Shown here: piece after piece, positions 15,482-21,313 of the stretch
Position numbering within the stretch: the first letter of the stretch is position 1
Layout: each line of letters starts with the position of its first letter
Source of the DNA: a virus
Virus record (IMG/VR): IMGVR_UViG_3300020172_003813
Span: 1 to 23,939 of that record
Length of the DNA: 23,939 nucleotides
Strand: one strand, 5' to 3'
The notes under the pieces: model-generated
What the model saw: the letters and a program-made list of their open reading frames with translations, nothing else
What the model was told of the DNA's origin: nothing
The model's database searches: none
Translations under genes and position numbers: made by a program

Positions 15482-15482
15482 A

Positions 15483-15695
15483 ATGGAACTCAAGACAAAA
15501 CGACGAACCTTTAAAGAGGTGGCCGCCACGGCCCATGCCAAGGGCCACGCCGATGGCTATGCTGATGCGGTCCAACTGCACGCGCAGGTCCGGGATGCGC
15601 TGCAGGCCGAAAACAAGCGGCTGCAGGCGTGCCTGGACAAGGGTATTTGGTCACGGCTCACGGACCTGTTCAAAGGGGGCCGTCATGATCTTTGA
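15483..15695 (+). CDS. Small coiled-coil protein, unknown function
   Basis: A 70-residue basic protein; ATG 15483 follows GGAGAACTGAA. Residues about 12-52 form one long helix or coiled coil (HADGYADAVQLHAQVRDALQ then AENKRLQACLD). The end is basic and aromatic (WSRLTDLFKGG). It overlaps the next gene by 11 bases. No family recognised. Confidence 0.65.
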   Translation: MELKTKRRTFKEVAATAHAKGHADGYADAVQLHAQVRDALQAENKRLQACLDKGIWSRLTDLFKGGRHDL

Positions 15696-16005
15696 AGAAT
15701 GGTGGGACCAATTGACCAAGGCAGAGCACAAGCGGATTGGGGCGTCCAACGCCCGGTTCGTCTGGGAAGAGTGCCAGAAGTACACCCTCATGACCATTGA
15801 GGACGCCTGCAAGGCCCAGGTGGCCTACGACCAGGGCATGAGGGATGGGCGCGAGCGCTTTGAGGTGCACATTGCCGGCTGGACCCTCACCCCCGGCGTG
15901 CAGCCTGGCATGATTTGGATCAAGGACGCCGGCGGCGAAGGCGGCGACTTTCACATCCACGAGCTGGCCGAGGTCATCGGCAAGTTTTATGCAGCGCGGT
16001 TTTAA
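15685..16005 (+). CDS. Hypothetical phage protein
   Basis: A 106-residue protein; ATG 15685 follows AAGGGGGCCGTC and lies inside the previous gene. The first half is helical (EEWWDQLTKAEHKRIGASNA then ARFVWEECQKY), the second beta-rich with aromatic and Gly residues (IAGWTLTPGVQPGMIWIKDA). His155-like catalytic patterns are not seen. The N-terminal WW..L...E..R..... region resembles small phage proteins of unknown role. It ends 17 bases before the next start. Confidence 0.65.
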   Translation: MIFEEWWDQLTKAEHKRIGASNARFVWEECQKYTLMTIEDACKAQVAYDQGMRDGRERFEVHIAGWTLTPGVQPGMIWIKDAGGEGGDFHIHELAEVIGKFYAARF

Positions 16006-16022
16006 ATTACAAAGGAAAAATC

Positions 16023-16256
16023 ATGAGACCTGACAACATGGACAAGACAGAGCAGACGGTATACATCCTCAACGGGATCACCCTGGTGCCGCATTACAAC
16101 CTTTCCTGCTACGTGGCTCCGGGCTTCACCAACACCACCCCCACGAAGGTGTGGTCCGCGAACCAACTGCTGGACGAGGGCGCGGTGAAGAGCAGTGCCT
16201 TCCTGTGGCCAAGAGGCCTGTTGGCACAGGCCAGCTACCCAGGGCGGCTCACATGA
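16023..16256 (+). CDS. Hypothetical small phage protein
   Basis: A 77-residue protein with AAAGGAAAAATC before ATG 16023. It is neutral, with a short beta-rich middle (TVYILNGITLVPHYNLSCYV). I do not recognise it. The end overlaps the XRE-like gene by ATGA. Confidence 0.6.
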   Translation: MRPDNMDKTEQTVYILNGITLVPHYNLSCYVAPGFTNTTPTKVWSANQLLDEGAVKSSAFLWPRGLLAQASYPGRLT

Positions 16257-16588
16257 GCGCGCAAGAAGGAATTGAGGTCATAGACGTTGGCGAGGAAAAG
16301 CTGATGACCCCGCAAGAGATTGTGCAGGCCTTGATAGCAAAAGGCTGGCGGCAGGTGGACATTGCGAACAGGACAAAGATTGCAAAGGCGGATGTCAGTC
16401 GCATCTATACGGGGCAGTTGAAGAAAGTCTTTCACCTGCGCTACTTTGCTCTGATCAACATCATCAACGAACCGCCCCCTGTAAGGGTAGTCAAGCCCAC
16501 CAAGGCCATTGTCAAGAAGAAGTCGGTGCAGTACATGAAGGGATTTGCTGCTGGCGTTGCATCGGCCAAGGAGGATTGCCATGGATGA
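16253..16588 (+). CDS. XRE/Cro-type helix-turn-helix DNA-binding protein
   Basis: A 111-residue protein from ATG 16253. Residues about 18-70 are a lambda-repressor-like HTH: TPQEIVQALIAKGWRQVDIA, recognition helix KADVSRIYTGQLKKV, then a closing helix. The C-terminal part (about 75-98) is basic (RVVKPTKAIVKKKSVQYMKG). It is a candidate phage regulator that could bind the palindromes in the promoter leaders, but no binding site is assigned. It lies in a coupled operon rather than in the usual divergent repressor/Cro arrangement. Confidence 0.75.
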   Translation: MSAQEGIEVIDVGEEKLMTPQEIVQALIAKGWRQVDIANRTKIAKADVSRIYTGQLKKVFHLRYFALINIINEPPPVRVVKPTKAIVKKKSVQYMKGFAAGVASAKEDCHG

Positions 16589-16703
16589 CGGAGACTACAC
16601 GGAACTTGATGAGTTTATGTACCGGGTGACTATCGTCATCATCTTCCTGATGACGATTGTCTTCCTCGCTGGCGTGGCTGGCTTTATTTGGGCTTTTATA
16701 TGA
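16581..16703 (+). CDS. 40-residue single-pass membrane protein
   Basis: A tiny gene with an excellent ribosome-binding site (AAGGAGGATTGCC before ATG 16581), overlapping the previous gene by 8 bases and the next by ATGA. The product has an acidic N-terminus (MDDGDYTELDEF) and a hydrophobic helix from about residue 16 to 40 (TIVIIFLMTIVFLAGVAGFI). It is probably an inner-membrane peptide. Its size and shape fit small toxins, holin-like or modulator peptides, but no family can be named. Confidence 0.7.
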   Translation: MDDGDYTELDEFMYRVTIVIIFLMTIVFLAGVAGFIWAFI

Positions 16704-16948
16704 ACACGGAAGACAGTGAATTTGAGCGCATCGAACGCGAGACTTTGCGCCGAGCAGCGTTCCAGCGCAAAGTGGACGATGCTATGAGGATTGCGTTTGA
16801 GGCAGCGTGGGACGATGATGACACGCAGGTCTACAAGAAGCCGTGGGTTGGGCTGACTGAAGATGAAGCGTTTGTTTGCAGAGGGCGTGACTATTTTGAA
16901 ACTTACAAAGCCATTGAAGCCAAACTCAAGGAGAAGAACAGTGACTGA
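16700..16948 (+). CDS. Hypothetical protein with C-terminal PWVGLT module
   Basis: An 82-residue, highly charged helical protein from ATG 16700, coupled by ATGA to the membrane peptide gene. The second half has KPWVGLTEDEA, then YFETYKAIEAKLKEKN. This short module occurs on many phage proteins of unknown role, usually at the C-terminus, and appears again in the next gene. Asp-rich DDDDT lies at about residues 38-42. Confidence 0.65.
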   Translation: MNTEDSEFERIERETLRRAAFQRKVDDAMRIAFEAAWDDDDTQVYKKPWVGLTEDEAFVCRGRDYFETYKAIEAKLKEKNSD

Positions 16949-17291
16949 GAAGCAAGACAAGCCGGTGGGGTTTGAGATGGCGCAGCATGTGGCGTGGCGT
17001 TTCAAAGACCCAAAAGACGGGCATTGGTTGTACACAACACACCTTGTTGATTTAAGTAAAAAATATTGGCGGCTCAAAAACGAGTTGTTTGATCCGCTTT
17101 ACACCGCCCCACCCCAGCGCCCGTGGGTTGACCTGACTGATGAGGAGGTGCGGTTTTACACGGGGAAGCACCGGGCGCTGGTCAATGCGCACTACGACAA
17201 AGTGGCGGACACCAACAGCATTACTGAGGCATTTGACAGCACGGCCTTTTACAAAGATGTTTCAGCCGTTTTGAAGGAGCGCAACACATGA
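16941..17291 (+). CDS. Hypothetical protein with second PWVxLT module
   Basis: A 116-residue protein from GTG 16941, chosen because AAGGAGAAGAACA precedes it; it overlaps the upstream gene by 8 bases. Residues about 10-55 include WRFKDPKDGHWLYTTHLV and an aromatic YWRLKNELFDPLY. This is followed by RPWVDLTDEEV and a C-terminal KDVSAVLKERN, parallel to PWVGLTEDEA and AIEAKLKEKN of the preceding protein. The shared tail shows duplication of a module between neighbours. Function unknown. Confidence 0.65.
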   Translation: MTEKQDKPVGFEMAQHVAWRFKDPKDGHWLYTTHLVDLSKKYWRLKNELFDPLYTAPPQRPWVDLTDEEVRFYTGKHRALVNAHYDKVADTNSITEAFDSTAFYKDVSAVLKERNT

Positions 17292-17464
17292 CTGAATACT
17301 TCTACCCCAACTACCCGAGGCTGTACCGGATTGGGGGAGAGTATGCGCCGGGGCTGGCCAGGCTGTTTGGGGCGCATGAGTGCCAAGAGGGTAAGGCGCA
17401 TGAGATTAAGGATGGACAATGCACCCAATGCGGCGTGCATGTGCTGAACAAGGAGCGGACATGA
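17288..17464 (+). CDS. 58-residue protein with a possible zinc site
   Basis: A short gene with AAGGAGCGCAACAC before ATG 17288 and ATGA overlaps at both ends. The N-terminal half is Tyr/Pro-rich (EYFYPNYPRLYRIG). The C-terminal half has Cys32, His38, Cys45 and Cys48 (HECQEGKAHEIKDG then QCTQCG), spacing that could bind one zinc ion. No known family. Confidence 0.62.
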   Translation: MTEYFYPNYPRLYRIGGEYAPGLARLFGAHECQEGKAHEIKDGQCTQCGVHVLNKERT

Positions 17465-17739
17465 AACAAGGCTTTGAACTGGGCCCGGACGAGAGGGAGG
17501 AGGCGGCGTCCTTGCAGGAGGTCATGACGGCTCTCGGCTCACGGACCATGGTCCAGGTGGTTATCCTGACCGCGGGTGGGCAGAAGTACGCCCTCATCGG
17601 GCCGGTGATTCAAGACCCGCGGGTTGAAGGGTTCAACGAAGTGACAGAGATTGAGTTTGGCGACCTGATCCCCATGGAAATAGCGGGCAAGATGCTCTCA
17701 GGGGAGCACAAGCGCTGGCTGGGGACGCAGCTGCAGTAG
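17461..17739 (+). CDS. Hypothetical phage protein
   Basis: A 92-residue acidic protein; ATG 17461 follows AAGGAGCGGAC. A likely beta-rich core (MVQVVILTAGGQKYALIGPV) is followed by an acidic EVTEIEFGDLIPMEIAGKML. It is the last plus-strand gene before the repeat and minus-strand HNH-like gene. Function unknown. Confidence 0.65.
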   Translation: MKQGFELGPDEREEAASLQEVMTALGSRTMVQVVILTAGGQKYALIGPVIQDPRVEGFNEVTEIEFGDLIPMEIAGKMLSGEHKRWLGTQLQ

Positions 17740-17740
17740 G

Positions 17741-17819
17741 GTCAGCGGCCGGGACCGTCCACGCGGTCCGTCTAGGCAACGGCCTGGTCAGCGGCCGGGG
17801 CCGTCCACGCGGTCCGTCT
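17741..17819. repeat. 33-bp direct repeat, two copies
   Basis: Copies at 17741-17773 and 17787-17819 differ at one base. Each contains an inverted repeat with arms GGACCG/CGGTCC (GGGCCG in copy 2) around TCCACG. Copy 2 covers the C-terminal codons and stop of the minus-strand HNH-like gene; copy 1 lies in the gap after the plus-strand gene. The duplication therefore seems to have copied the 3' end of the HNH-like gene. It could serve as a bidirectional transcription end, but there is no T-run. Confidence 0.8.
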
Positions 17820-18099
17820 CTTCAAGATTGTCCATGCGGATGTCCGTGCGGTCCCCATTCAGGAACCTGAGGCGGTTCTCGGTCCAATGGCCCATGCACA
17901 GGAACCACGCGACTTTGGCGGCCAGGTAGGACGTGCCTTCAAACCGAACACGTAATTCAGGGGTGTCCTTTGTGGTCTCGGTGCCCGCAAACTCGCCACG
18001 CAGCCGTCCATAACGCCAGATCAGCACGCCATTGCCGCCTTCACGGTATGACAGCATCTCACGCATGTAGGCAAGGGTGTTAGGATCAGGTTTGCTCAT
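17788..18099 (-). CDS. Degenerate HNH-endonuclease-like protein
   Basis: A 103-residue protein on the opposite strand to its neighbours. Residues about 20-92 follow the phage HNH layout: VLIWRYGRLRG, a SYLAAKVAWFLCMGHW helix, then RLRFLNGDRTDIRMDNLEE. The usual HNH sequence has His in the AHRVAW helix, His in the DHINGD strand and Asn in DNR. Here these positions are Ala61, Phe79 and Ile87; only the last Asn91-Leu92 is kept. The protein is thus probably not a nuclease and may bind DNA only. The ATG at 18099 follows GAAAGGAACGACGTC. It probably arrived as a homing-type element and decayed. Confidence 0.72.
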   Translation of the reverse strand: MSKPDPNTLAYMREMLSYREGGNGVLIWRYGRLRGEFAGTETTKDTPELRVRFEGTSYLAAKVAWFLCMGHWTENRLRFLNGDRTDIRMDNLEETDRVDGPGR

Positions 18100-18132
18100 G
18101 ACGTCGTTCCTTTCAACGATGTAAGGGGAAGT

Positions 18133-18163
18133 GAAGCCCGGGTGGTCAAAACACCTGGGCTTC
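18133..18163. promoter_or_regulatory. 12-bp inverted repeat upstream of the HNH-like gene
   Basis: GAAGCCCGGGTG (18133-18144) pairs with CACCTGGGCTTC (18152-18163) around GTCAAAA, with one G-T pair. It lies 33 bases before the minus-strand ATG at 18099, like the hairpins in other leaders here. No T-run follows on either strand, so it is more likely a leader hairpin or operator than a terminator. Confidence 0.55.
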
Positions 18164-18528
18164 GCGCATTTGGCAGTGTCAAAGGGTATTTTACAGGGAA
18201 AAAAGGGGGAAGGGGGGAGGTTCGCGGACCGCGGACCGGGGATTTTGGCATTTCAGTATACCTTTTCTACAAGATTGGTTTCGTTTAACAGCAGTGTAAC
18301 TATTGGATAGTGGAGTAATGGTGTAATAACATAACTAGATCAATAGGTTACGAGTGATTACATGGTTTTATAGAAGTGTGATGGTGTAATTAACATAAAA
18401 TGCGCGCGCGACTTTTTTTTCTGCTTATGAATGAAAGTAATCTTGTAGAATATGTTACTGAAAGGCTGAATTTGAACGGGGAAGGCCTTGTATTCGTGTT
18501 GCCCGTGGACTTGTTGTACACTGTATGC
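18164..18528. other. Structured non-coding region, possible origin or control region
   Basis: About 365 bases hold no convincing gene. From the left: a 26-base pure purine tract with G-runs (18195-18220), a GC-rich GCGGACCGCGGACCGG, then about 160 bases of A/T-rich DNA with imperfect direct repeats, and a GCGCGCGCG run followed by eight T (18402-18420). The reading frame of the gene at 18529 stays open back to 18400 and could begin at 18400 or 18427, but no ribosome-binding site is seen there. A G-rich tract next to an A/T-rich repeat region is typical of replication origins, but this is inference. Confidence 0.45.
18318..18398. repeat. Pair of 17-18 bp direct repeats in A/T-rich DNA
   Basis: ATGGTGTAATAACATAA (18318-18334) and ATGGTGTAATTAACATAA (18381-18398) differ by one extra T and are spaced 63 bases. 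A shorter GTGTAA lies at about 18294. They look like iterons or binding sites. Confidence 0.6.
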
Positions 18529-18747
18529 ATGAATATCGAAAAAAACATCCCAATGCCTGATGGCGCGGAGTCCCGGACGAGTTATCCATTCATTCGGATG
18601 GCGGTTGGGGACAGCTTTTTGATTCTTGACGCTACATGGATCAAGAACCTGCGTAGCGCCGCCTACATGCACGCGCGCCGTCACCCAGGGGTTAGGTTCA
18701 CCTGCAGGCGGTACGGCGAAGGCTGGCGGCTCTGGAGGGTTGCCTGA
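18529..18747 (+). CDS. Small conserved phage protein (YPF-MxVGDSF family), unknown function
   Basis: A 72-residue protein. MNIEKNIPMPDG, YPFIRMAVGDSFLIL, AAYMHARRHPGVRFTCRR and GWRLWRVA follow the pattern of a small family found in many phages, whose members typically begin M-x-IEKN-x-P-x-P; that is why I chose ATG 18529. No ribosome-binding site is visible there; GTACACTGTATGC just upstream echoes the control region at 4527. A longer product from 18427 or 18400 cannot be excluded. The basic C-terminal half suggests DNA or RNA binding. It overlaps the terminase gene as TGATG. Confidence 0.72.
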   Translation: MNIEKNIPMPDGAESRTSYPFIRMAVGDSFLILDATWIKNLRSAAYMHARRHPGVRFTCRRYGEGWRLWRVA

Positions 18748-19433
18748 TGGCTACTGGTAAGGACGAGAAGTTCTTGGCTGGCAAAAGCCTGGGGGGCCGT
18801 CCAGCGGTTGTCGAGGCCCGCGTGACGGGGCCCGTTAAAGCCCACAGGCCAAAGGTCCTGACGCCCCAGGAATGGAAGTTCGTCGAAGAGTTCTGCGCGG
18901 GCGATGGCCACGTCACCTTGAAAGAGGCGGCCCTGCGGGCCGGGTACAGCGAGACATGGGCCAGGAGCCGGGCGCGGGAACTGACTGATCCTGAGGATTC
19001 CCCGCACATCGTGGCCGCGATCCAGACTCGCCGGCGCGAGCTGGGTGAAAAGTACGGCACAACCTTCGAGCGGCACATGCGGGACCTGCAGGTCATCCGC
19101 GACCAGGCATTGGCTGCAGGGGCCTACGGCGCGGCCGTCCAGGCCGAATACCGGCGCGGCCAGGCCCTCGGGTCCATCTACATCGACCGCAAGGAAATCA
19201 GGCACGGCACGATTGACAGCATGAGCAAGGAAGAGGTCACCCGCAAGCTGGAAGAAATCAAGCGTTTGTACGGCGGCGGGACTGCCGGGCCCATTGTGGA
19301 CGTGACCCTTAAACAGATCGAAGAAGAACCTGAGGATGAAGACAATGGCGTTGAAACCCGAAGCGAACCTGTACAAGAGGCTGAAGGAAAACCTCCCAAG
19401 CTGCCATTTCACCCGAATCGAGTCAAGGGTTAA
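18747..19433 (+). CDS. Terminase small subunit
   Basis: A 228-residue DNA-packaging protein that would recognise phage DNA and load the large terminase. Residues about 38-72 form the DNA-binding HTH of the Terminase_2 type (LTPQEWKFVEEFCAGDGHVT, LKEAALRAGYSETWARSRA), followed by HIVAAIQTRRRELGEKYG and a long helical oligomerisation region (about 110-175). The Lys/Pro-rich start and acidic, Pro-rich end are probably flexible. GGAGGGTTGCCTG precedes ATG 18747. The large subunit gene is not next to it; a nuclease gene overlaps its 3' end by 89 bases. The packaging site may be the nearby non-coding region. Confidence 0.82.
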   Translation: MATGKDEKFLAGKSLGGRPAVVEARVTGPVKAHRPKVLTPQEWKFVEEFCAGDGHVTLKEAALRAGYSETWARSRARELTDPEDSPHIVAAIQTRRRELGEKYGTTFERHMRDLQVIRDQALAAGAYGAAVQAEYRRGQALGSIYIDRKEIRHGTIDSMSKEEVTRKLEEIKRLYGGGTAGPIVDVTLKQIEEEPEDEDNGVETRSEPVQEAEGKPPKLPFHPNRVKG

Positions 19434-19764
19434 CCTGGGCATACCGGACTGCCTGTTGGCATTCCCGCATGGTCTGTTCGTCATGGTGGAACTCAAGGTG
19501 GTCAAGCGGGGCCGCAAGGTCAACCTGTCCCCGCACCAAGTGGCGTTTCAGATCAAGCACGCCGACCTGCGCTGCCCGACCTACATCCTTGTCCAACACC
19601 AGCCGGCCGGCACCGCTCACGCGAGCAAGTCTGAACTGCTCCTGTACGCCGGCGAGCAAGCGATTGACCTGGTCAACTTTGGCATCGACACCCCGGCAAT
19701 GGCCCGTTGGCCGTGGACGGGCATCAGCTGGGCAGAACTGAGAAAGTTTTTGGTGGCCGCTTGA
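19345..19764 (+). CDS. VRR-NUC-like PD-(D/E)XK nuclease
   Basis: A 139-residue nuclease. RIESRVNLGIPD (24-35) with Asp35, VMVELKVV with Glu49 and Lys51, and LSPHQVAF with Gln65 give the small VRR-NUC core, seen in phage Holliday-junction resolvase-like enzymes. I prefer ATG 19345 (GAGG 9 bases upstream) over ATG 19336. The first 89 bases lie inside the terminase gene in another frame, so both genes share this DNA. Next to the terminase, a role in trimming branched DNA before packaging is plausible. The final part (WPWTGISWAELRKFL) is aromatic-rich. The stop overlaps the next promoter's -35. Confidence 0.85.
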   Translation: MALKPEANLYKRLKENLPSCHFTRIESRVNLGIPDCLLAFPHGLFVMVELKVVKRGRKVNLSPHQVAFQIKHADLRCPTYILVQHQPAGTAHASKSELLLYAGEQAIDLVNFGIDTPAMARWPWTGISWAELRKFLVAA

Positions 19765-19835
19765 CCGACCGGCCGAAGTCATGCTAGGATCATTTGACCT
19801 GGGATCATCCAGGCAAACTAGAAAGAGAGAAAGTC
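19761..19835 (+). promoter_or_regulatory. Sigma70-like promoter with hairpin leader
   Basis: TTGACC (19761-19766), an 18-base spacer, TAGGAT (19785-19790). The expected +1 is near 19797, where a hairpin CCTGG/CCAGG (19798-19813, loop GATCAT) starts. CTAGAAAGAGAGAAAG follows, then ATG 19836. Confidence 0.7.
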
Positions 19836-20051
19836 ATGGAAAAATTGAGCTGGCAGCATTTGCGCGCGCTTGGGAAGACGGACAACGGCAACCGTTGGTA
19901 TCCTGCAGAGGATATCGCCGAGTTTTTTTCGGGGCTGAGGCCTCCCAGTAGAGCTTGGCCCAACAGCTATGCAAAATCGGCGCAGACGCTGAAATTCGCA
20001 AAGTGGCTGCGGGAGACCAGACCAGAAACGGCCGCCAAAATCGGTCTATGA
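19836..20051 (+). CDS. Hypothetical small phage protein
   Basis: A 71-residue basic protein from ATG 19836 after GAAAGAGAGAAAGTC. It has many Trp (residues 6, 21, 41 and 57) and a basic helix (YAKSAQTLKFAKWLRETRPE). The form (WQHLRALGKTDNGNRWYPAE) suggests a small DNA-binding fold such as a wHTH, but no family is recognised. It is first in a unit with its own promoter. Confidence 0.65.
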   Translation: MEKLSWQHLRALGKTDNGNRWYPAEDIAEFFSGLRPPSRAWPNSYAKSAQTLKFAKWLRETRPETAAKIGL

Positions 20052-20197
20052 ACCGCCGGGACCGCGAGCGCCTGGCGGCCGCGCGTCTAAAGCAAATCAG
20101 GCCGCCCTTGTCAAAGCACCCCCCAGATCAAAAGCCTCTGGCCGCCAAGCTTTTTTTCTGGTGGCTGATCCATAAAATATTTGGCGGGGGCAGTTGA
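20048..20197 (+). CDS. Possible 49-residue basic, hydrophobic-tailed protein
   Basis: A short frame coupled to the previous gene by ATGA (20048-20051). The N-terminus is very basic (MNRRDRERLAAARLKQIRPP), the end aromatic and hydrophobic (LFFWWLIHKIF), perhaps membrane-associated. It ends inside the next -35 box. No ribosome-binding site is seen apart from the coupling. Confidence 0.45.
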   Translation: MNRRDRERLAAARLKQIRPPLSKHPPDQKPLAAKLFFWWLIHKIFGGGS

Positions 20198-20278
20198 CAA
20201 GTTGATTTGAGTTGACCTAAAATCGTAATCAGGCCGCGCAATCCGCAAGGCCGTAACCCTAGAAAGAGAGAAAGCAAA
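20194..20278 (+). promoter_or_regulatory. Sigma70-like promoter with hairpin leader
   Basis: TTGACA (20194-20199), an 18-base spacer, TAAAAT (20218-20223). ATAAAATATTT (about 20172-20182) lies upstream. A GGCC...GGCC hairpin with an inner GCG/CGC (20232-20252) starts at the expected +1, followed by CTAGAAAGAGAGAAAG and ATG 20279. Confidence 0.75.
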
Positions 20279-20737
20279 ATGGAAATGAACGCACTCATGC
20301 AAGCCTTGGTGAAAGACCTGGCTGAGCAAATGCGCCCTTTGATCGATGAGCAGATAGCCACTTGGGCAAAGGATAAATTGCTGGACAGTCTGGGCCGCAC
20401 GATGGACCAGAAAATGGACGACAAAATCGAGGATTGGATGAATGACAGCTTGGCAGAAAAGCTGGCCCAATTGAACATCAACCAAAGGGCTGACGTTGAC
20501 CTGACCGACCTGGCTCAGCACCTGACCGGCGGGCAAATTGAAGTCATGGCCCGGCACGTCAACCTGGCGGACCTGGCGGCTGAGCTGGCCGACAGCCATT
20601 CGGACGACATTGCGGAACATATCAGCCTGTCCGACCTGGCGTCTGAGATAAACGTAACCGACCTGGCCGGCGAGATCGACATAGAAGATTCGATCAAGTC
20701 GTTCTTTAGTGACAATCGATTGACTATCAGCTTTTGA
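20279..20737 (+). CDS. Repeat protein with (V/I)xLxDLAxEL repeats, unknown function
   Basis: A 152-residue acidic protein after GAAAGAGAGAAAGCAAA. The first 65 residues are helical (MQALVKDLAEQMRPLIDEQI; MDQKMDDKIEDWMNDSLAEK). The rest is built from short repeats: VDLTDLAQHL, VNLADLAAEL, ISLSDLASEI, NVTDLAGEI and a decayed IDIEDSIKSF. I recall similar DLSDLA-type tails in other phage and plasmid proteins without known function. The repeats may form a solenoid or oligomer. Alone under a promoter with the next two genes. Confidence 0.7.
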   Translation: MEMNALMQALVKDLAEQMRPLIDEQIATWAKDKLLDSLGRTMDQKMDDKIEDWMNDSLAEKLAQLNINQRADVDLTDLAQHLTGGQIEVMARHVNLADLAAELADSHSDDIAEHISLSDLASEINVTDLAGEIDIEDSIKSFFSDNRLTISF

Positions 20738-20749
20738 AAGGACCCCTCG

Positions 20750-20980
20750 ATGAAACCCCTTAAGAATGTGCAGAAAATCACACATCTAATGACCCGAAAT
20801 CCTGGGGGTCCCCTGGCCCAGGCGTTTGTGATCGAAGCAGTTCGACGCTACGCGGGGGAGATTGTGGCCGCTGGCCGGCCACAGGAAAATCCTCGGGCCA
20901 TCATCAGCGCGCCGTACTGGTATGACACCGGCCTGGCAATCGCCAGCCAGTTGGACCACTGGTCCAATCTTGACCTCTAA
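20750..20980 (+). CDS. Hypothetical small phage protein
   Basis: A 76-residue protein; GAAAGGACCCCTCG precedes ATG 20750. It is basic at the start, with a helical middle (GPLAQAFVIEAVRRYAGEIV) and an aromatic APYWYDTGLAIASQLDHW end. No family recognised. It follows the repeat protein by 12 bases. Confidence 0.65.
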   Translation: MKPLKNVQKITHLMTRNPGGPLAQAFVIEAVRRYAGEIVAAGRPQENPRAIISAPYWYDTGLAIASQLDHWSNLDL

Positions 20981-20995
20981 CTCAAAGGCAGAATC

Positions 20996-21229
20996 ATGAA
21001 TCCAGAACTTGAAGAGCTCTACATGAGCAATCACATCCAGGCCCTGGCCGATGCTAATCACCGCGCGGCCGCCCTGATGCAGCAACGCGGCGGCGGGTTC
21101 GCGGCCGCCCTGGGCGTTGCCTACCATCGCGCAGACAGTGGAAACCAGGCGCGCATCTTAAGCGCGTTCGGCCATTTGTTCGAGCGGTATCGGCGCGAGG
21201 CCAGCGAAGCGCTGGCAATAGTTGACTAA
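20996..21229 (+). CDS. Hypothetical small helical phage protein
   Basis: A 77-residue all-helical protein; AAAGGCAGAATC precedes ATG 20996 (ATG 21023 is an alternative). It contains HIQALADANHRAAALMQQRG, a Gly/Ala stretch (GGGFAAALGVAY), and ends FGHLFERYRREASEALAIVD. The tail could form a coiled coil. No family recognised. The stop lies at the -35 box of the next promoter. Confidence 0.65.
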   Translation: MNPELEELYMSNHIQALADANHRAAALMQQRGGGFAAALGVAYHRADSGNQARILSAFGHLFERYRREASEALAIVD

Positions 21230-21313
21230 TTGGCAGGGTTTTATTTTTAGTGTAATATTCAGGTGTCGGGAAAATTTTCCCGGCGCAACATCCACCAGAA
21301 AGCGAGAAATCAA
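21230..21313 (+). promoter_or_regulatory. Sigma70-like promoter with 16-bp perfect palindrome
   Basis: TTGGCA (21230-21235), a 17-base spacer, TAATAT (21253-21258). The perfect palindrome CGGGAAAATTTTCCCG (21267-21282) starts at the expected +1 and could be an operator or, as RNA, a short stem. CCAGAAAGCGAGAAATC and ATG 21314 follow. Confidence 0.75.

Noticed and set aside
18133-18163. Rho-independent terminator
   Set aside because: The stem is strong but no T-run follows on either strand.
18195-18220. G-quadruplex
   Set aside because: Only three clear runs of three or more G are separated by loops; the fourth run is two G. A G-rich purine tract is as much as can be said.
18400-18528. N-terminal extension of the gene at 18529
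   Set aside because: The frame is open and an upstream start is possible, but the family normally begins at the MNIEKN position and the extra part is in low-complexity DNA. Left as uncertain.
21221-21258. TTGACT (21222-21227) as -35 for the 21253 -10
   Set aside because: The spacer would be 25 bases; TTGGCA at 21230 gives 17.
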